Below, in pieces: positions 55,429 to 64,000 of a stretch of 64,000 nucleotides of DNA; positions within the stretch are counted from its first letter, which is position 1; each line of letters begins with the position of its first letter. The notes below the pieces were generated by a model. That model ran no database searches. It was not told the origin of the DNA and saw only the letters and a list, made by a program, of their open reading frames with translations. Made by a program: the position numbers and the translations under genes. Origin of the DNA: Polaribacter sargassicola (GTDB taxonomy: Bacteria > Bacteroidota > Bacteroidia > Flavobacteriales > Flavobacteriaceae); the NCBI RefSeq assembly GCF_021991835.1, contig NZ_JAHDAU010000002.1:372001-436000 (forward strand), read 5' to 3'.

Positions 55429-56847
55429 TTATTTTTTATCAACAGGAATTAGGTTATTTGGTGTGTGATAGGGTTCATTTCCAACGGGTCTTGCATTTTC
55501 TCCACGTTTGTTAATATCTCCAATGTCTTGTTTTGCCCAATCTAGCAGTTTTAGTAACTCTTTAACTACTTCTGGATTTTCTTCAGCAACATTGGTAGTT
55601 TCAGCAATATCTGTTTCTAAATTGTAAAGCATTGGTTTGGTAAATAATTCTCTATCTTTTGGAGCACTATGAATTGGCCATTTTCTAGAAACTATAGATT
55701 TTGGATAAGATTCATGAGCTAAGTGTAACTTCCATTTTCCTTTTCTAACAGCACGTAAAATATGATGTTGGTAGTAAAAAAATGGTCTATCCAATTCCGT
55801 TGATGTTCCATGAATAATCTCTGAAACATCTACTCCATCAATCACTCTATCTTTTGGAACTGTTGCTCCAGCAATTTTTGCAAGGGTTGGTAACAAATCT
55901 ATAGTGGCTACTATATTTTCTGACGTTTTTCCGGCTGGCACTTTTCCTGGTGCACGTATAATGGCAGGAACTCTAAATCCGCCTTCCCAAGCCGATGTTT
56001 TTGCTCCCCTTAAAGGTTCTGCATGCCCTCCGTGCTCTTTTTTAATCCACCAAGGCCCATTGTCACTTGTATAAATTACATAGGTATTTTCATCTAATCC
56101 TGTTTGTTTTAAATGATTTAAAATTCTCCCAACATTGTAATCTATTTCTTCAATAACATCACCGTACAAACCACCTTCTGATGTTCCTTTAAATTCATCA
56201 GAAACAGCTAATTTGGTATGTGGCATGGTGTGCGCTAGATATAGAAAAAAAGGTTGTTTTTTATTTTTGTCGATAAAACTAATAGCCTCGTTGGTATATC
56301 TTTTTGTTAATGTAGACATGTCTGCATTCTTTTCTACCAACTTGTTATTTCTGATTAAATGCACCCTTGCATCGTTACTTCCTGGCGTAAAAAAAGACTC
56401 ATCAAAACCTTGATGCATCGGTAATAAAACTGGATTAAATTTTTCTGGATTATGTCCTGCCAAATCCCATTTTCCAATCATACCTGTTTTGTAACCTACA
56501 GGTTTTAACACCTCTGCAATAGTAACTTCACTTAATGCCAATTTAGGGTGTGGATTATCTCCATTGTCATTACGTGCATTTCTCATAGGATACGAACCCG
56601 TCATTAATGCAGCTCTTGAGGGCCCACAAACGGTTTGAGCGTAAAAGTTTGTAAACTTCATTCCCTCAGAAGCCATTTTATCTATGTTAGGCGTTTTAAT
56701 GTTTGGAGAGCCAAAACAACCCAAATCTTGATACCCTTGATCGTCTGTAAAGATGATGATAAAATTAGGTTTGCTACTTTCCTTTTGAGCAGTACATGAG
56801 CTAAAAGACAACATCAGTAAACTATATAAAACAAGCTTTTTCATCAT
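55429..56847 (-). CDS. S1-family sulfatase lipoprotein 9
   Basis: A 472-residue sulfatase with lipoprotein signal FSSC (about 18), IIFTDDQGYQDLG, formylglycine Cys74 in CGPSR (a Gly in the second position, accepted in the C-x-P-S-R motif), KWDLAGHNPEKF instead of the common KWHLG, and YTSDNGPWWIKK. The His-to-Asp change in KWHLG is notable, since that His normally contacts substrate or sulfate. It is 3 nt upstream of the esterase gene. Confidence 0.9.
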   Translation of the reverse strand: MMKKLVLYSLLMLSFSSCTAQKESSKPNFIIIFTDDQGYQDLGCFGSPNIKTPNIDKMASEGMKFTNFYAQTVCGPSRAALMTGSYPMRNARNDNGDNPHPKLALSEVTIAEVLKPVGYKTGMIGKWDLAGHNPEKFNPVLLPMHQGFDESFFTPGSNDARVHLIRNNKLVEKNADMSTLTKRYTNEAISFIDKNKKQPFFLYLAHTMPHTKLAVSDEFKGTSEGGLYGDVIEEIDYNVGRILNHLKQTGLDENTYVIYTSDNGPWWIKKEHGGHAEPLRGAKTSAWEGGFRVPAIIRAPGKVPAGKTSENIVATIDLLPTLAKIAGATVPKDRVIDGVDVSEIIHGTSTELDRPFFYYQHHILRAVRKGKWKLHLAHESYPKSIVSRKWPIHSAPKDRELFTKPMLYNLETDIAETTNVAEENPEVVKELLKLLDWAKQDIGDINKRGENARPVGNEPYHTPNNLIPVDKK

Positions 56848-56859
56848 TTTTTAAATGTA

Positions 56860-58269
56860 TTATTTTGTTAATGGTTTAGGATTTTCTACATGCCCAACAG
56901 GACGTGCATTTTTATCCATTTCTTTATCAAATTTTTGCATCTCTTTTTTTAATTGCGCTACTATTTTAGGATGCTGGTTTATTACATTGTTCTTTTCTGC
57001 AATGTCTGTTTTTAAGTTGTAAAGAGCTGCTTCTCCTTTTATTACTCTCAGCTTCCAATCTCCCCATCTTACCGCTTCTAAAGTCCCCCAATGCGAATAA
57101 AAGAAATATTCATGGGGTGTTTTTGCATCTGTAGTAAGCACTGGCATCATGTCTTTTCCATCAATGGTATTTTTAGATAATCTTGCACCAATCAATTTTG
57201 CAAAAGTAGGTAGCACATCCATACTTGTTAATAATTCATCAATTTCAATTCCAGCTTTAATTTTGGCTGGCCAACGAATTACTGCAGGCACACGCATTCC
57301 TCCTTCTAAAGTTTGTCCTTTATGGCCTCTTAAAGGTTTGGTAGAACCTCTTTTGTTGGCAGCACCGTTATCACTCGTAAATAGCACAATAGTGTTGTCA
57401 TCAATTCCTTGTTCTTTTAAGGTTTTTAATATTTGTCCTACCGACCAATCAATCTCATAAATAGCCGTTGAGTATATATTATCATCCGCTTTTACACCAC
57501 TTTTTAACAAGTTTGCATACTCCTTTTTAATTTCTTTAGAAGCTGCTACAGGTCCATGCGGAATTGGGTGTGGCACGTATAAAAAGAAGTTTTCATCTTT
57601 GTGTTCTTTAATAAACTGAACAGCTCTTTGCGTAACTCTTTTGGTTAGATTATCCTTGTTAGGATTTAATTCTATTACTTTTTCACCCTCTAAAACAGGA
57701 AGTGATGGAAATTTAAAAAATTGTTGTCTTGGATGTTTTGGTGAAATATCATGACTGTATGGCAAACCAAAAAACTCATCAAAACCTTGTTTAGTAGGTA
57801 AAAATTCAGGTTGATCTCCTAAGTGCCATTTTCCAAACATTCCGGTGCTATATCCTACGGATTTTACTATTTCTGCAAGCGTAACTTCATTAGGGTTTAA
57901 TCCATTTCCATCGGCAGCCAAACAAACAGGAAAGTTTTTCCCTTTAGGAACATTTGGCAAATCTACGGCTAAACTAGAAGGTGGCTCCATACTTACTCTT
58001 CTAGGGTAAGACCCCGTCATTAATGCAGCTCTGGATGGAGTACATAGTGGAGATGCCATATAAAAACTAGTTAACTTTGCTCCCTCATTTGCCATTCTAT
58101 CAATATTGGGAGTGTAAACATGTTCGCCACCAAAGCAACTCAAATCACCATACCCTTGATCGTCTGTAAAGATGATGACCAAATTTGGTTTGCTACTAGC
58201 CGTTTTTTGGCTAAACATATGACTACTTACCAGTATTATGAATAGTATAAATGGATAATTGACCTTCAT
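56860..58269 (-). CDS. S1-family sulfatase 10
   Basis: A 469-residue sulfatase with a cleavable signal (SSHMFSQ), IIFTDDQGYGDLS, formylglycine Cys76 in CTPSR, KWHLGDQPEFLPTKQGFDEFFG and FTSDNGAANKRG. It stops one base before the SGNH hydrolase gene's start side, 1 nt spacing, so it is tightly operonic. Confidence 0.92.
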   Translation of the reverse strand: MKVNYPFILFIILVSSHMFSQKTASSKPNLVIIFTDDQGYGDLSCFGGEHVYTPNIDRMANEGAKLTSFYMASPLCTPSRAALMTGSYPRRVSMEPPSSLAVDLPNVPKGKNFPVCLAADGNGLNPNEVTLAEIVKSVGYSTGMFGKWHLGDQPEFLPTKQGFDEFFGLPYSHDISPKHPRQQFFKFPSLPVLEGEKVIELNPNKDNLTKRVTQRAVQFIKEHKDENFFLYVPHPIPHGPVAASKEIKKEYANLLKSGVKADDNIYSTAIYEIDWSVGQILKTLKEQGIDDNTIVLFTSDNGAANKRGSTKPLRGHKGQTLEGGMRVPAVIRWPAKIKAGIEIDELLTSMDVLPTFAKLIGARLSKNTIDGKDMMPVLTTDAKTPHEYFFYSHWGTLEAVRWGDWKLRVIKGEAALYNLKTDIAEKNNVINQHPKIVAQLKKEMQKFDKEMDKNARPVGHVENPKPLTK

Positions 58270-58932
58270 CTATTTCAACTTTTTTTCTAGAAATTTGGTA
58301 ATGTGTTTCCCTAATTCTTCGTACCCTTTTGGAGTATAATGCACATCATCATTTCCTTTTCCATATTCTTGATGTATTTTTTTAGAGACTTTATAGATAT
58401 CATTAATTTCGATATCATTTTCCTGCATTACTTTACGTGCTACTTTGTTATATTTAATGGCATCTTCTACATATCTTCCTGCTTCTTTAGTAGGTACATA
58501 AGAGGTGGTTACAAAAATTAATTTGGCATTAGATTTTTGTTTTATTTTTTTAACAATGGCCCTTAAATTACGTTCGTAATCTTCTATAGAAAAAGTAATA
58601 GTTCCATTGGCTTTATCTCTTTGCCCTTGTACTTTAGAATCTGGGTGTCTATAACATAAATCCCACAATCCCCAATTAAAATGAATGATGTCCCACTGTT
58701 CATCTCCAATCCAATCTTCAATATGTTTTAAACCATTACCTGTATGTTTTGCATTTCCTGGATTATGAACAACTTCTGCAACCTCTTTTAAACTTTCTTT
58801 TACAAAAGGTGTGTATCCAATAGAGATAGAGTCACCTACAATTAATACTTTTTGTTTCTTTTTACTGAAAGCTATGGTTGTAATTACAACAACAAACAAT
58901 AGTAATATTCTAACTATTTTTTTCATATCCAT
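58270..58932 (-). CDS. SGNH/GDSL-type hydrolase
   Basis: A 220-residue secreted or membrane-anchored esterase. Block I VLIVGDSISIGY (Ser35), an HFNWGLWDLC segment in the usual block III position, and NDDVHYTPKGY with the DxxH pair (about 195/198). The catalytic Ser is intact, in contrast to the fusion protein at 36599. ATG 58932 overlaps the GH116 stop by 1 nt; a second ATG at 58926 is possible. It likely deacylates the target glycan. Confidence 0.85.
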   Translation of the reverse strand: MDMKKIVRILLLFVVVITTIAFSKKKQKVLIVGDSISIGYTPFVKESLKEVAEVVHNPGNAKHTGNGLKHIEDWIGDEQWDIIHFNWGLWDLCYRHPDSKVQGQRDKANGTITFSIEDYERNLRAIVKKIKQKSNAKLIFVTTSYVPTKEAGRYVEDAIKYNKVARKVMQENDIEINDIYKVSKKIHQEYGKGNDDVHYTPKGYEELGKHITKFLEKKLK

Positions 58933-61481
58933 TATAGTTTTATAGCAAGACTTTCATTCTCATCAACTACTTTTCCTCTTAGCTTTTTGGTTCCTATGCC
59001 GTTTAGCGTAAAACGTTTTAATTCTAATTTTCCTGAAAGTACAGTTAAAATCGCTTCTTTATTTTTTACCTCACATGTTCCCCAACTATAACCATTACTC
59101 CAAAAATAAGTTCCTGGTTTCGCTGTAAATTTCATTGATTTTTCTACTCCAGAATAATGGAAACCAGAAGTAGCTAACACACCTGCCCAAGCCATCATAC
59201 TACGTGCATAATGATGTCCAAATTCCGCTTCGTTAAACGGGTTTCTTTTTTTACCATCGTAACGGTTTCTAATATCTTGAATGGTTTTTAATCCTTCTGC
59301 TTCTTGACCTTCGTAAATCATAGCTACAGCTGCAGTATGCTCAAACCCTGTCATTACCTCTGTATAATATGGAAAAGGTTGTTTAGGTCTTTTGTTAGGG
59401 TAAGCAGCCATTAACAAAGCAGATTCATCTCCATACGCATACGAACGCATAAAATTTGGATGCTTCATTAAGTTGTCTCTATAATTGTATTTTAAAATAG
59501 ATTCATTGGTTTTTTTGATATTTTCTTTATCTACCAAATATCCTAAATCTAAAATATGAGCCATCACTTGTCCTACCAATTGATCTACTAAAACTCCTTC
59601 TCCTAATTGATATTGTGGATCATCTGCCACCAAACGTCTCTTTACACGAATCAACCCTTTGGCAATACTGTCTAAATGCATAGGTGGTACAATTTCTTGT
59701 ACATAATATTCTCCATTAAAAAGATTTTCATCCATCCACTGAGAACCATTTTTGTAAAGAGATTCACATGTTTTAGCAAATTTTCTATCTCCTAAATAAC
59801 TAGCCATTTCTTGGGTAGCACGCAAGGCTCCTAAATACCAAAGTCCCATTTGCGGATTAGGTCCGTAATATTCCACATCCATGGTATTGTGCTGACTTCC
59901 TTCCATCACTCCATCTTTATCAGGATCCCAACCCTTAGGAATCCAACAGAACTCCATTGCTTTTTTAACATTGCTCCAATTCCTTTTCAAAAATTCATCA
60001 TCACCAGAAAGTTGCCATTCTCGGTAATACTTCATAATACTTCCCATTTGCCCATCGGCAGCTGCCAATCCAAAATTGGTTCCTTTAGTTTTTAATGGCA
60101 AATGAATACGGTAAGACATCAAGCCTTGTGCATTGGTAGCATATTGAAATTCTACCTCTCTCATATTTTTAGCTACATCACAAAACAAAAAAGGAATGGT
60201 TTGCTCATAATTCCAAACATGTGTACAGGTACCGTCACCACTACCTTCATTGTCTTTTATTCCTTCCCATCCTAAATAATATCCCGATTTGGTTTTAAAT
60301 GCCAACTGAGTTCTAAAATGTGCCAAGTTAAACAAGGCTGCTTCTTTTATAATTTCAGGAGTATCGCTATTGATAAATGCATTGACAAACGTTTTTGTTT
60401 TTTGCTCTAATTCAGGAATTCTAGCCACGTGTTTTTGTGCTACTTCCCAAGAATCTTTATATTGTGTTGCATAATAATTCCCTACATTTTCTTTATCGTT
60501 TCTCCATGCAGCTCTATTTGGAAAATGCCAAGTAATGTAAAAACGAATGTCTTTTTCTTGATTAGGAGCTAGCGTTGTTTTTACCGCTAAAGATCCCATG
60601 TTATTTTTTTGTTTAGATGTTCTTTCCTCTAACAATCCATCGTCCGTATAATCATCCCAAAACTCTAACGTACTATTTCCCCATTCTCCTGGTTGCCATG
60701 CGGTTCTGTATGATATTTCTCCAGGACTATTGGTGGTTAAACTAAAACTTCCCCACTGCATACTTTCTTTATCTACATCTTTACCTGCCGTATAATGAAT
60801 TCCTTTAATCCCATTTTCCGACTTATAAGTGTTTATATTTTGGTAAGATTTACCCTCTTTACCATCAAATCCTATAAAGTTTGGAATGTTACCTGCTAAA
60901 GAAATGGTAATAGGTTTATTGCTGATGTTTTTTACTTTATAACTTAAAACAGCCATAGGTAAACTACTATCTTCTACATTTCCTGGAATTAAAGGATTAA
61001 ATGCTCCAACAGTTACTTGTACAGGTACTTCTTTATCTTTTAACAACACTTGTCCAAATGGATAAGCAGTTTGAAAAGTAGCTTCTGCAAAACGTGGCAA
61101 TCCGTGATTAGGTGCCTTAGACCCATAATAACCTTCATCATATTTAGTAGGTACAGGTCCTTCTAATAGCAAGGCTTTTGCTTCTTTTTGTGCTTCTTTA
61201 TAATAAATAGAGAAAAAAGGGGCTCTATTAATTACTTCTACTCCAGTATATTTAGGTTGATATCCCTTGGCTGGTCTACTCATTACTTCCCAGTCTTCCA
61301 AAGCACCTCTTCCTGTTAACGAAACGGTTCCTGTACCAATACCTCCAACTGGCATGGCAATTCTATCTGTATGAGCCTGATCGTAAGATTTTAATACAGG
61401 CCATTGATTTTCTTGAGCTTTGACATAGGTAAATACCAAAACTGCAATGATGAATAGATGTATATGTTTCAAATTTTTCAT
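58932..61481 (-). CDS. GH116-family beta-glycosidase
   Basis: An 849-residue secreted enzyme (signal ending YVKAQ). The N-terminal GBA2-type beta-domain has MPVGGIGTGTVSLTGRGALEDWEVMSRP. The (alpha/alpha)6 catalytic half contains DGTCTHVWNYEQTIPFLF, WIPKGWDPDKDGVMEGSQHNTMDVEYYGPNP, matched to the nucleophile Glu region, and FEHTAAVAMIYEGQEAEGL. GH116 members are beta-glucosidases, beta-xylosidases or glucosylceramidases. In this PUL it could remove a beta-linked side sugar. It opens a long operon of 14 closely spaced genes down to 39814. Confidence 0.85.
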   Translation of the reverse strand: MKNLKHIHLFIIAVLVFTYVKAQENQWPVLKSYDQAHTDRIAMPVGGIGTGTVSLTGRGALEDWEVMSRPAKGYQPKYTGVEVINRAPFFSIYYKEAQKEAKALLLEGPVPTKYDEGYYGSKAPNHGLPRFAEATFQTAYPFGQVLLKDKEVPVQVTVGAFNPLIPGNVEDSSLPMAVLSYKVKNISNKPITISLAGNIPNFIGFDGKEGKSYQNINTYKSENGIKGIHYTAGKDVDKESMQWGSFSLTTNSPGEISYRTAWQPGEWGNSTLEFWDDYTDDGLLEERTSKQKNNMGSLAVKTTLAPNQEKDIRFYITWHFPNRAAWRNDKENVGNYYATQYKDSWEVAQKHVARIPELEQKTKTFVNAFINSDTPEIIKEAALFNLAHFRTQLAFKTKSGYYLGWEGIKDNEGSGDGTCTHVWNYEQTIPFLFCDVAKNMREVEFQYATNAQGLMSYRIHLPLKTKGTNFGLAAADGQMGSIMKYYREWQLSGDDEFLKRNWSNVKKAMEFCWIPKGWDPDKDGVMEGSQHNTMDVEYYGPNPQMGLWYLGALRATQEMASYLGDRKFAKTCESLYKNGSQWMDENLFNGEYYVQEIVPPMHLDSIAKGLIRVKRRLVADDPQYQLGEGVLVDQLVGQVMAHILDLGYLVDKENIKKTNESILKYNYRDNLMKHPNFMRSYAYGDESALLMAAYPNKRPKQPFPYYTEVMTGFEHTAAVAMIYEGQEAEGLKTIQDIRNRYDGKKRNPFNEAEFGHHYARSMMAWAGVLATSGFHYSGVEKSMKFTAKPGTYFWSNGYSWGTCEVKNKEAILTVLSGKLELKRFTLNGIGTKKLRGKVVDENESLAIKL

Positions 61482-61657
61482 TTTTTAATATTGTAAATAT
61501 TATTTATGTATTTTTTTTAAATTTTAAAACTTTTAATAAGCTAGCATACTTAATATATTTTAACATATCTCCACATTAATTGACAACTAATATAATTTGA
61601 CTATTGAGAAGATTAAGATTCTATAAAATATAAAGAACCTATTAAACATTTCTTTAT
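61482..61657. promoter_or_regulatory. Probable promoter region of the 14-gene PUL operon
   Basis: A 176-nt gap, AT rich, upstream of the GH116 gene on the minus strand. No clear terminator of the preceding gene or exact promoter was identified. Confidence 0.35.
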
Positions 61658-63355
61658 TTAATTCTTTATAAACTTATGCATAACTTGTTTTTCTTTATTA
61701 GTAACACCTAGTAAGATATACATACCTTTTGAAAGATTAGAAATATCTATTTTTTTAGTTTCATCAGAACCTTTTTTTAGAACACTACCAGTTAAACTTA
61801 TAATTTTATAAGCTTGGATAGTTTTACTTAATGTTAATTCATTTTGGGCTGGATTGGTTAAAATTGTAAAAACGCTATCATTTAACTCAGAATCTGATGT
61901 TGACAAAGCATCCTCGGTTACATTAAAAGTAAAAACGTTTATACTGTTTTCTTTAAGTTCTGCATCAAATGAAGTAGATGATGTTGGTGTAAAAATGGCA
62001 TCGGTTCCTTCTACATTTACTGTTCCTGCAGAAACAGAACCAGAATTCCAATATTTATGTTCTACATTACCATCAATAAAACTATTTTTTATGTTAATTT
62101 TAAAAGACGGATAATCTACGGTAGATAAACTTGGAGATGAAAAATTCATTACCCAAAGAATTACCTTATTATCTTTACGAAAAGCCATTTTTGTAACACC
62201 TCCATATTGGGTAGCCGAAAATTCACCTCCAATTACATTTTCTGATGTAGAAGTAATATATTTACTATCTAAAACATTATTGGTAAAATGTTTTGCAACG
62301 TAGTGTCCTATAAGCCTTTGAGCTACACCACCCCATTTCCAATAAATAGAACGGATTTCATTGTCCTTTCCTCTTGACCAAATCTCAAACATAATTTCTC
62401 CACTTACACCAGATTGATAAAGTACTGCTCTTTGTGCATATCTAAAAATAGGCGGTTCTTCTCCATCTAACGTTCCAGCCCCTGTAATGGTTTCATCTTG
62501 ATATAATTTTTTTCCCATGGCATTGGCTATCTCTACATTTTGTGGCCATTCTACTTCTGGGGTATCATTAGAAGCATATTCATGATTAGAAAAACCTCCA
62601 TAAAGATTTTTAGCTCCTAAATTGTTAACACCATTCATAAACCCTCTTCCTGCAGCCATACTCCAAGAAGCAGAATCATTAATTAGTGGCATTGTAATGT
62701 TTCTAACAGTACATTCTTCTTTTAATTTTAAAATAATATCTCTAGATTTCTCTGCATTGATATAAGCATTCCATTCTTTAACTGTTGAAAGTGTATGAAT
62801 AGGCACATTATTATCTTCCATATATTCTAAATAATCTGCTAAAAAAACGGCCCATTTATCTGTATCTACTACCGCTTGACTAGGATTACTCGCATTAAAA
62901 TTTTGAACAATCCAATCTGGCATATTGTTATTATTTCCGTAGCCATCATAATCAGATTTTAAGGTTGCCCAAAACTTTATATCTGGATTTACTGATTTTA
63001 CTTCCTGCATTGTAGCTATTTGCCTATCATAAAATGCCCAATTTTTAGTCCCTTCTACTAATTCTTGATTTTTATCAAATTGTACTCTACAATAATTATA
63101 TTTTATATCTCCAAACCCCCATTGAATAACTTCTTCTTTATTTTGAACAGTAAATTGTACAACTTTGGAACTCCTCTCCATATCTCCTCCAATTATATCA
63201 ATAGTTTGTTTATAATCTGTAGTATTTATTGTTATTGATTGCGCCTCTGCTGGCATAACCTTACAACACATTATAAATAACAAAAAGTACACATAAAGAT
63301 TATTGTCAAACTTATGCGAGCATAGTATTTTTTTTATTAAATAAAATCTTAACAT
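61658..63355 (-). CDS. Secreted GH-A-like hydrolase with T9SS sorting domain, family unresolved
   Basis: A 565-residue protein. A signal ends near MPAEAQS, after an unusually long N-terminal extension; a later start nearer MCCKVMPAEAQ is possible. The body reads ITINTTDYKQTIDIIGGDMERS, then repeated beta-alpha units of a TIM barrel (FWATLKSDYDGYG, STVKEWNAY, DETITGAGTLDG), a beta-sandwich and a T9SS type A end (LTNPAQNELTLS, LSKGMYILLGV). The overall plan is that of GH30/clan GH-A endo-enzymes. I cannot name a family. T9SS export suggests it acts on intact polysaccharide outside the cell. Confidence 0.6.
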   Translation of the reverse strand: MLRFYLIKKILCSHKFDNNLYVYFLLFIMCCKVMPAEAQSITINTTDYKQTIDIIGGDMERSSKVVQFTVQNKEEVIQWGFGDIKYNYCRVQFDKNQELVEGTKNWAFYDRQIATMQEVKSVNPDIKFWATLKSDYDGYGNNNNMPDWIVQNFNASNPSQAVVDTDKWAVFLADYLEYMEDNNVPIHTLSTVKEWNAYINAEKSRDIILKLKEECTVRNITMPLINDSASWSMAAGRGFMNGVNNLGAKNLYGGFSNHEYASNDTPEVEWPQNVEIANAMGKKLYQDETITGAGTLDGEEPPIFRYAQRAVLYQSGVSGEIMFEIWSRGKDNEIRSIYWKWGGVAQRLIGHYVAKHFTNNVLDSKYITSTSENVIGGEFSATQYGGVTKMAFRKDNKVILWVMNFSSPSLSTVDYPSFKINIKNSFIDGNVEHKYWNSGSVSAGTVNVEGTDAIFTPTSSTSFDAELKENSINVFTFNVTEDALSTSDSELNDSVFTILTNPAQNELTLSKTIQAYKIISLTGSVLKKGSDETKKIDISNLSKGMYILLGVTNKEKQVMHKFIKN

Positions 63356-63472
63356 TTTTATGAATTTTTTAAATTATTTTATCATTGTGTTGTTACTAAC
63401 TTACCTTATTTTTCACTTAACAAACATTGCATAACATTCAAAACAAAATTTTTATATTAAATCTGATTCATT

Positions 63473-64000
63473 TTAAAATGAGGCATTGTTTATTTCATAT
63501 CTAAACAAATGTGCTTCTCCTTTACTCTGTCTCATACAAATTCCCCAACCTGGAACCTCATTTGCAGTATTTCCATCTTCTAAGTGTGGTCTGTATAAAC
63601 CTGGAGCCATAGGAATAGTAGTTAATTCTTTTGCAACAGGACTAAAGTCTAAACCGTCTTTTGCCCAGTGAATGGATTTGCTTAAAGAAGCTAAAGAAGC
63701 TACTCCTCCATTTTGATTCCATATCAATACTTCGTGACCTTTTTCTATTAAAGGATGATCGTACTTTTTAAAAGGTCCTTCTGGATTCTCTGCGATTGCA
63801 ACTCCCATTTGAGTATGATGCGCACCTTTTTTACCATGTTCTATACATCTTCCTTTATAATACAACCAAATTTTTCCGTCTTTCACCAATAAGCTTGCAT
63901 CATCCACTCGGTAACTATCAAAATCTGACGATACCTCACTATGAGCAATTACCACATTGTTTTTAGGTCTTTTAAAAGGTCCCTCAGGACTATCTGCTAC
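63473..64000 (-). CDS. GH117-like glycosidase (partial, continues beyond the window)
   Basis: The minus-strand frame is open to position 64000; upstream of the first GTG-type codon at 63955 it reads VADSPEGPFKRPKNN, so the true start is to the right of the window. The visible 175 C-terminal residues show DDASLLVKDGKIWLYYKGR, HHTQMGVAIAENPEGPFKKY and an end ...LFRYEI. It is a paralogue of the 47447 gene. Confidence 0.78.
   Translation of the reverse strand, partial: VADSPEGPFKRPKNNVVIAHSEVSSDFDSYRVDDASLLVKDGKIWLYYKGRCIEHGKKGAHHTQMGVAIAENPEGPFKKYDHPLIEKGHEVLIWNQNGGVASLASLSKSIHWAKDGLDFSPVAKELTTIPMAPGLYRPHLEDGNTANEVPGWGICMRQSKGEAHLFRYEINNASF

Overview
The window looks like part of the chromosome of a marine flavobacterium (phylum Bacteroidota). 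The evidence is very AT-rich DNA, few Shine-Dalgarno sites, TAnnTTTR-type -7 promoter boxes, C-terminal type IX secretion (T9SS) sorting domains, many Bacteroidota lipoprotein signals, and a large sulfatase-rich polysaccharide utilisation locus (PUL). The genus cannot be fixed from sequence alone.

Layout. (1) 1-6012, plus strand: the end of an outer-membrane beta-barrel protein, an HD-domain protein, a serine-hydrolase lipoprotein, a four-repeat membrane protein, two PepSY-like proteins and a PAP2 phosphatase. Four of these genes share one promoter layout: 11-bp-spaced CTTTARA direct repeats exactly 16 nt upstream of a TAnnTTTA box. This suggests a small regulon of a PhoB/OmpR-type regulator that is not in the window. 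(2) 6152-14892: a metal-resistance operon with a small Cys/His protein, an RND pump fused to a TolC-like factor, an adaptor lipoprotein, a Fur-family regulator, a DUF3703 protein and a CPC-type P1B ATPase. (3) 14893-23290: a mobile-element region. It has gene remnants, a primase-helicase gene interrupted inside its Walker A motif by a 396-nt ORF-less group I intron (17537-17932), a tyrosine recombinase, and an orphan RNA-like end with a terminator that may be the element boundary. (4) 23599-27879: a split membrane sensor, a soluble histidine kinase and an NtrC-type regulator, followed by two genes with sigma-54 promoters. Each promoter lies about 117-119 nt downstream of the same 28-nt site. 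(5) 28132-64000: two secreted T9SS proteins, a Gre/Rnk-like gene just before them, and a minus-strand PUL with ten S1-type sulfatases, glycosidases (GH29, GH30-like, GH116, GH117-like, GH141-like, other beta-propellers), esterases and a DUF6786 lipoprotein.

How it fits together. The PUL enzymes nearly all carry signal peptides, so sulfated glycan would be desulfated, deacetylated and trimmed in the periplasm or at the cell surface. The mixture of fucosidase-type (GH29, GH141) and anhydrogalactosidase-type (GH117) families points to a fucose- or galactose-containing sulfated algal polysaccharide, such as fucoidan/galactofucan or a porphyran-like galactan. No SusC/SusD pair or local PUL regulator is visible, so the locus probably continues beyond position 64000.

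The strongest unusual find is the group I intron. Splicing joins two apparently separate ORFs into one 1,634-residue primase-helicase. The splice sites are supported by matching P1 and P10 pairings.
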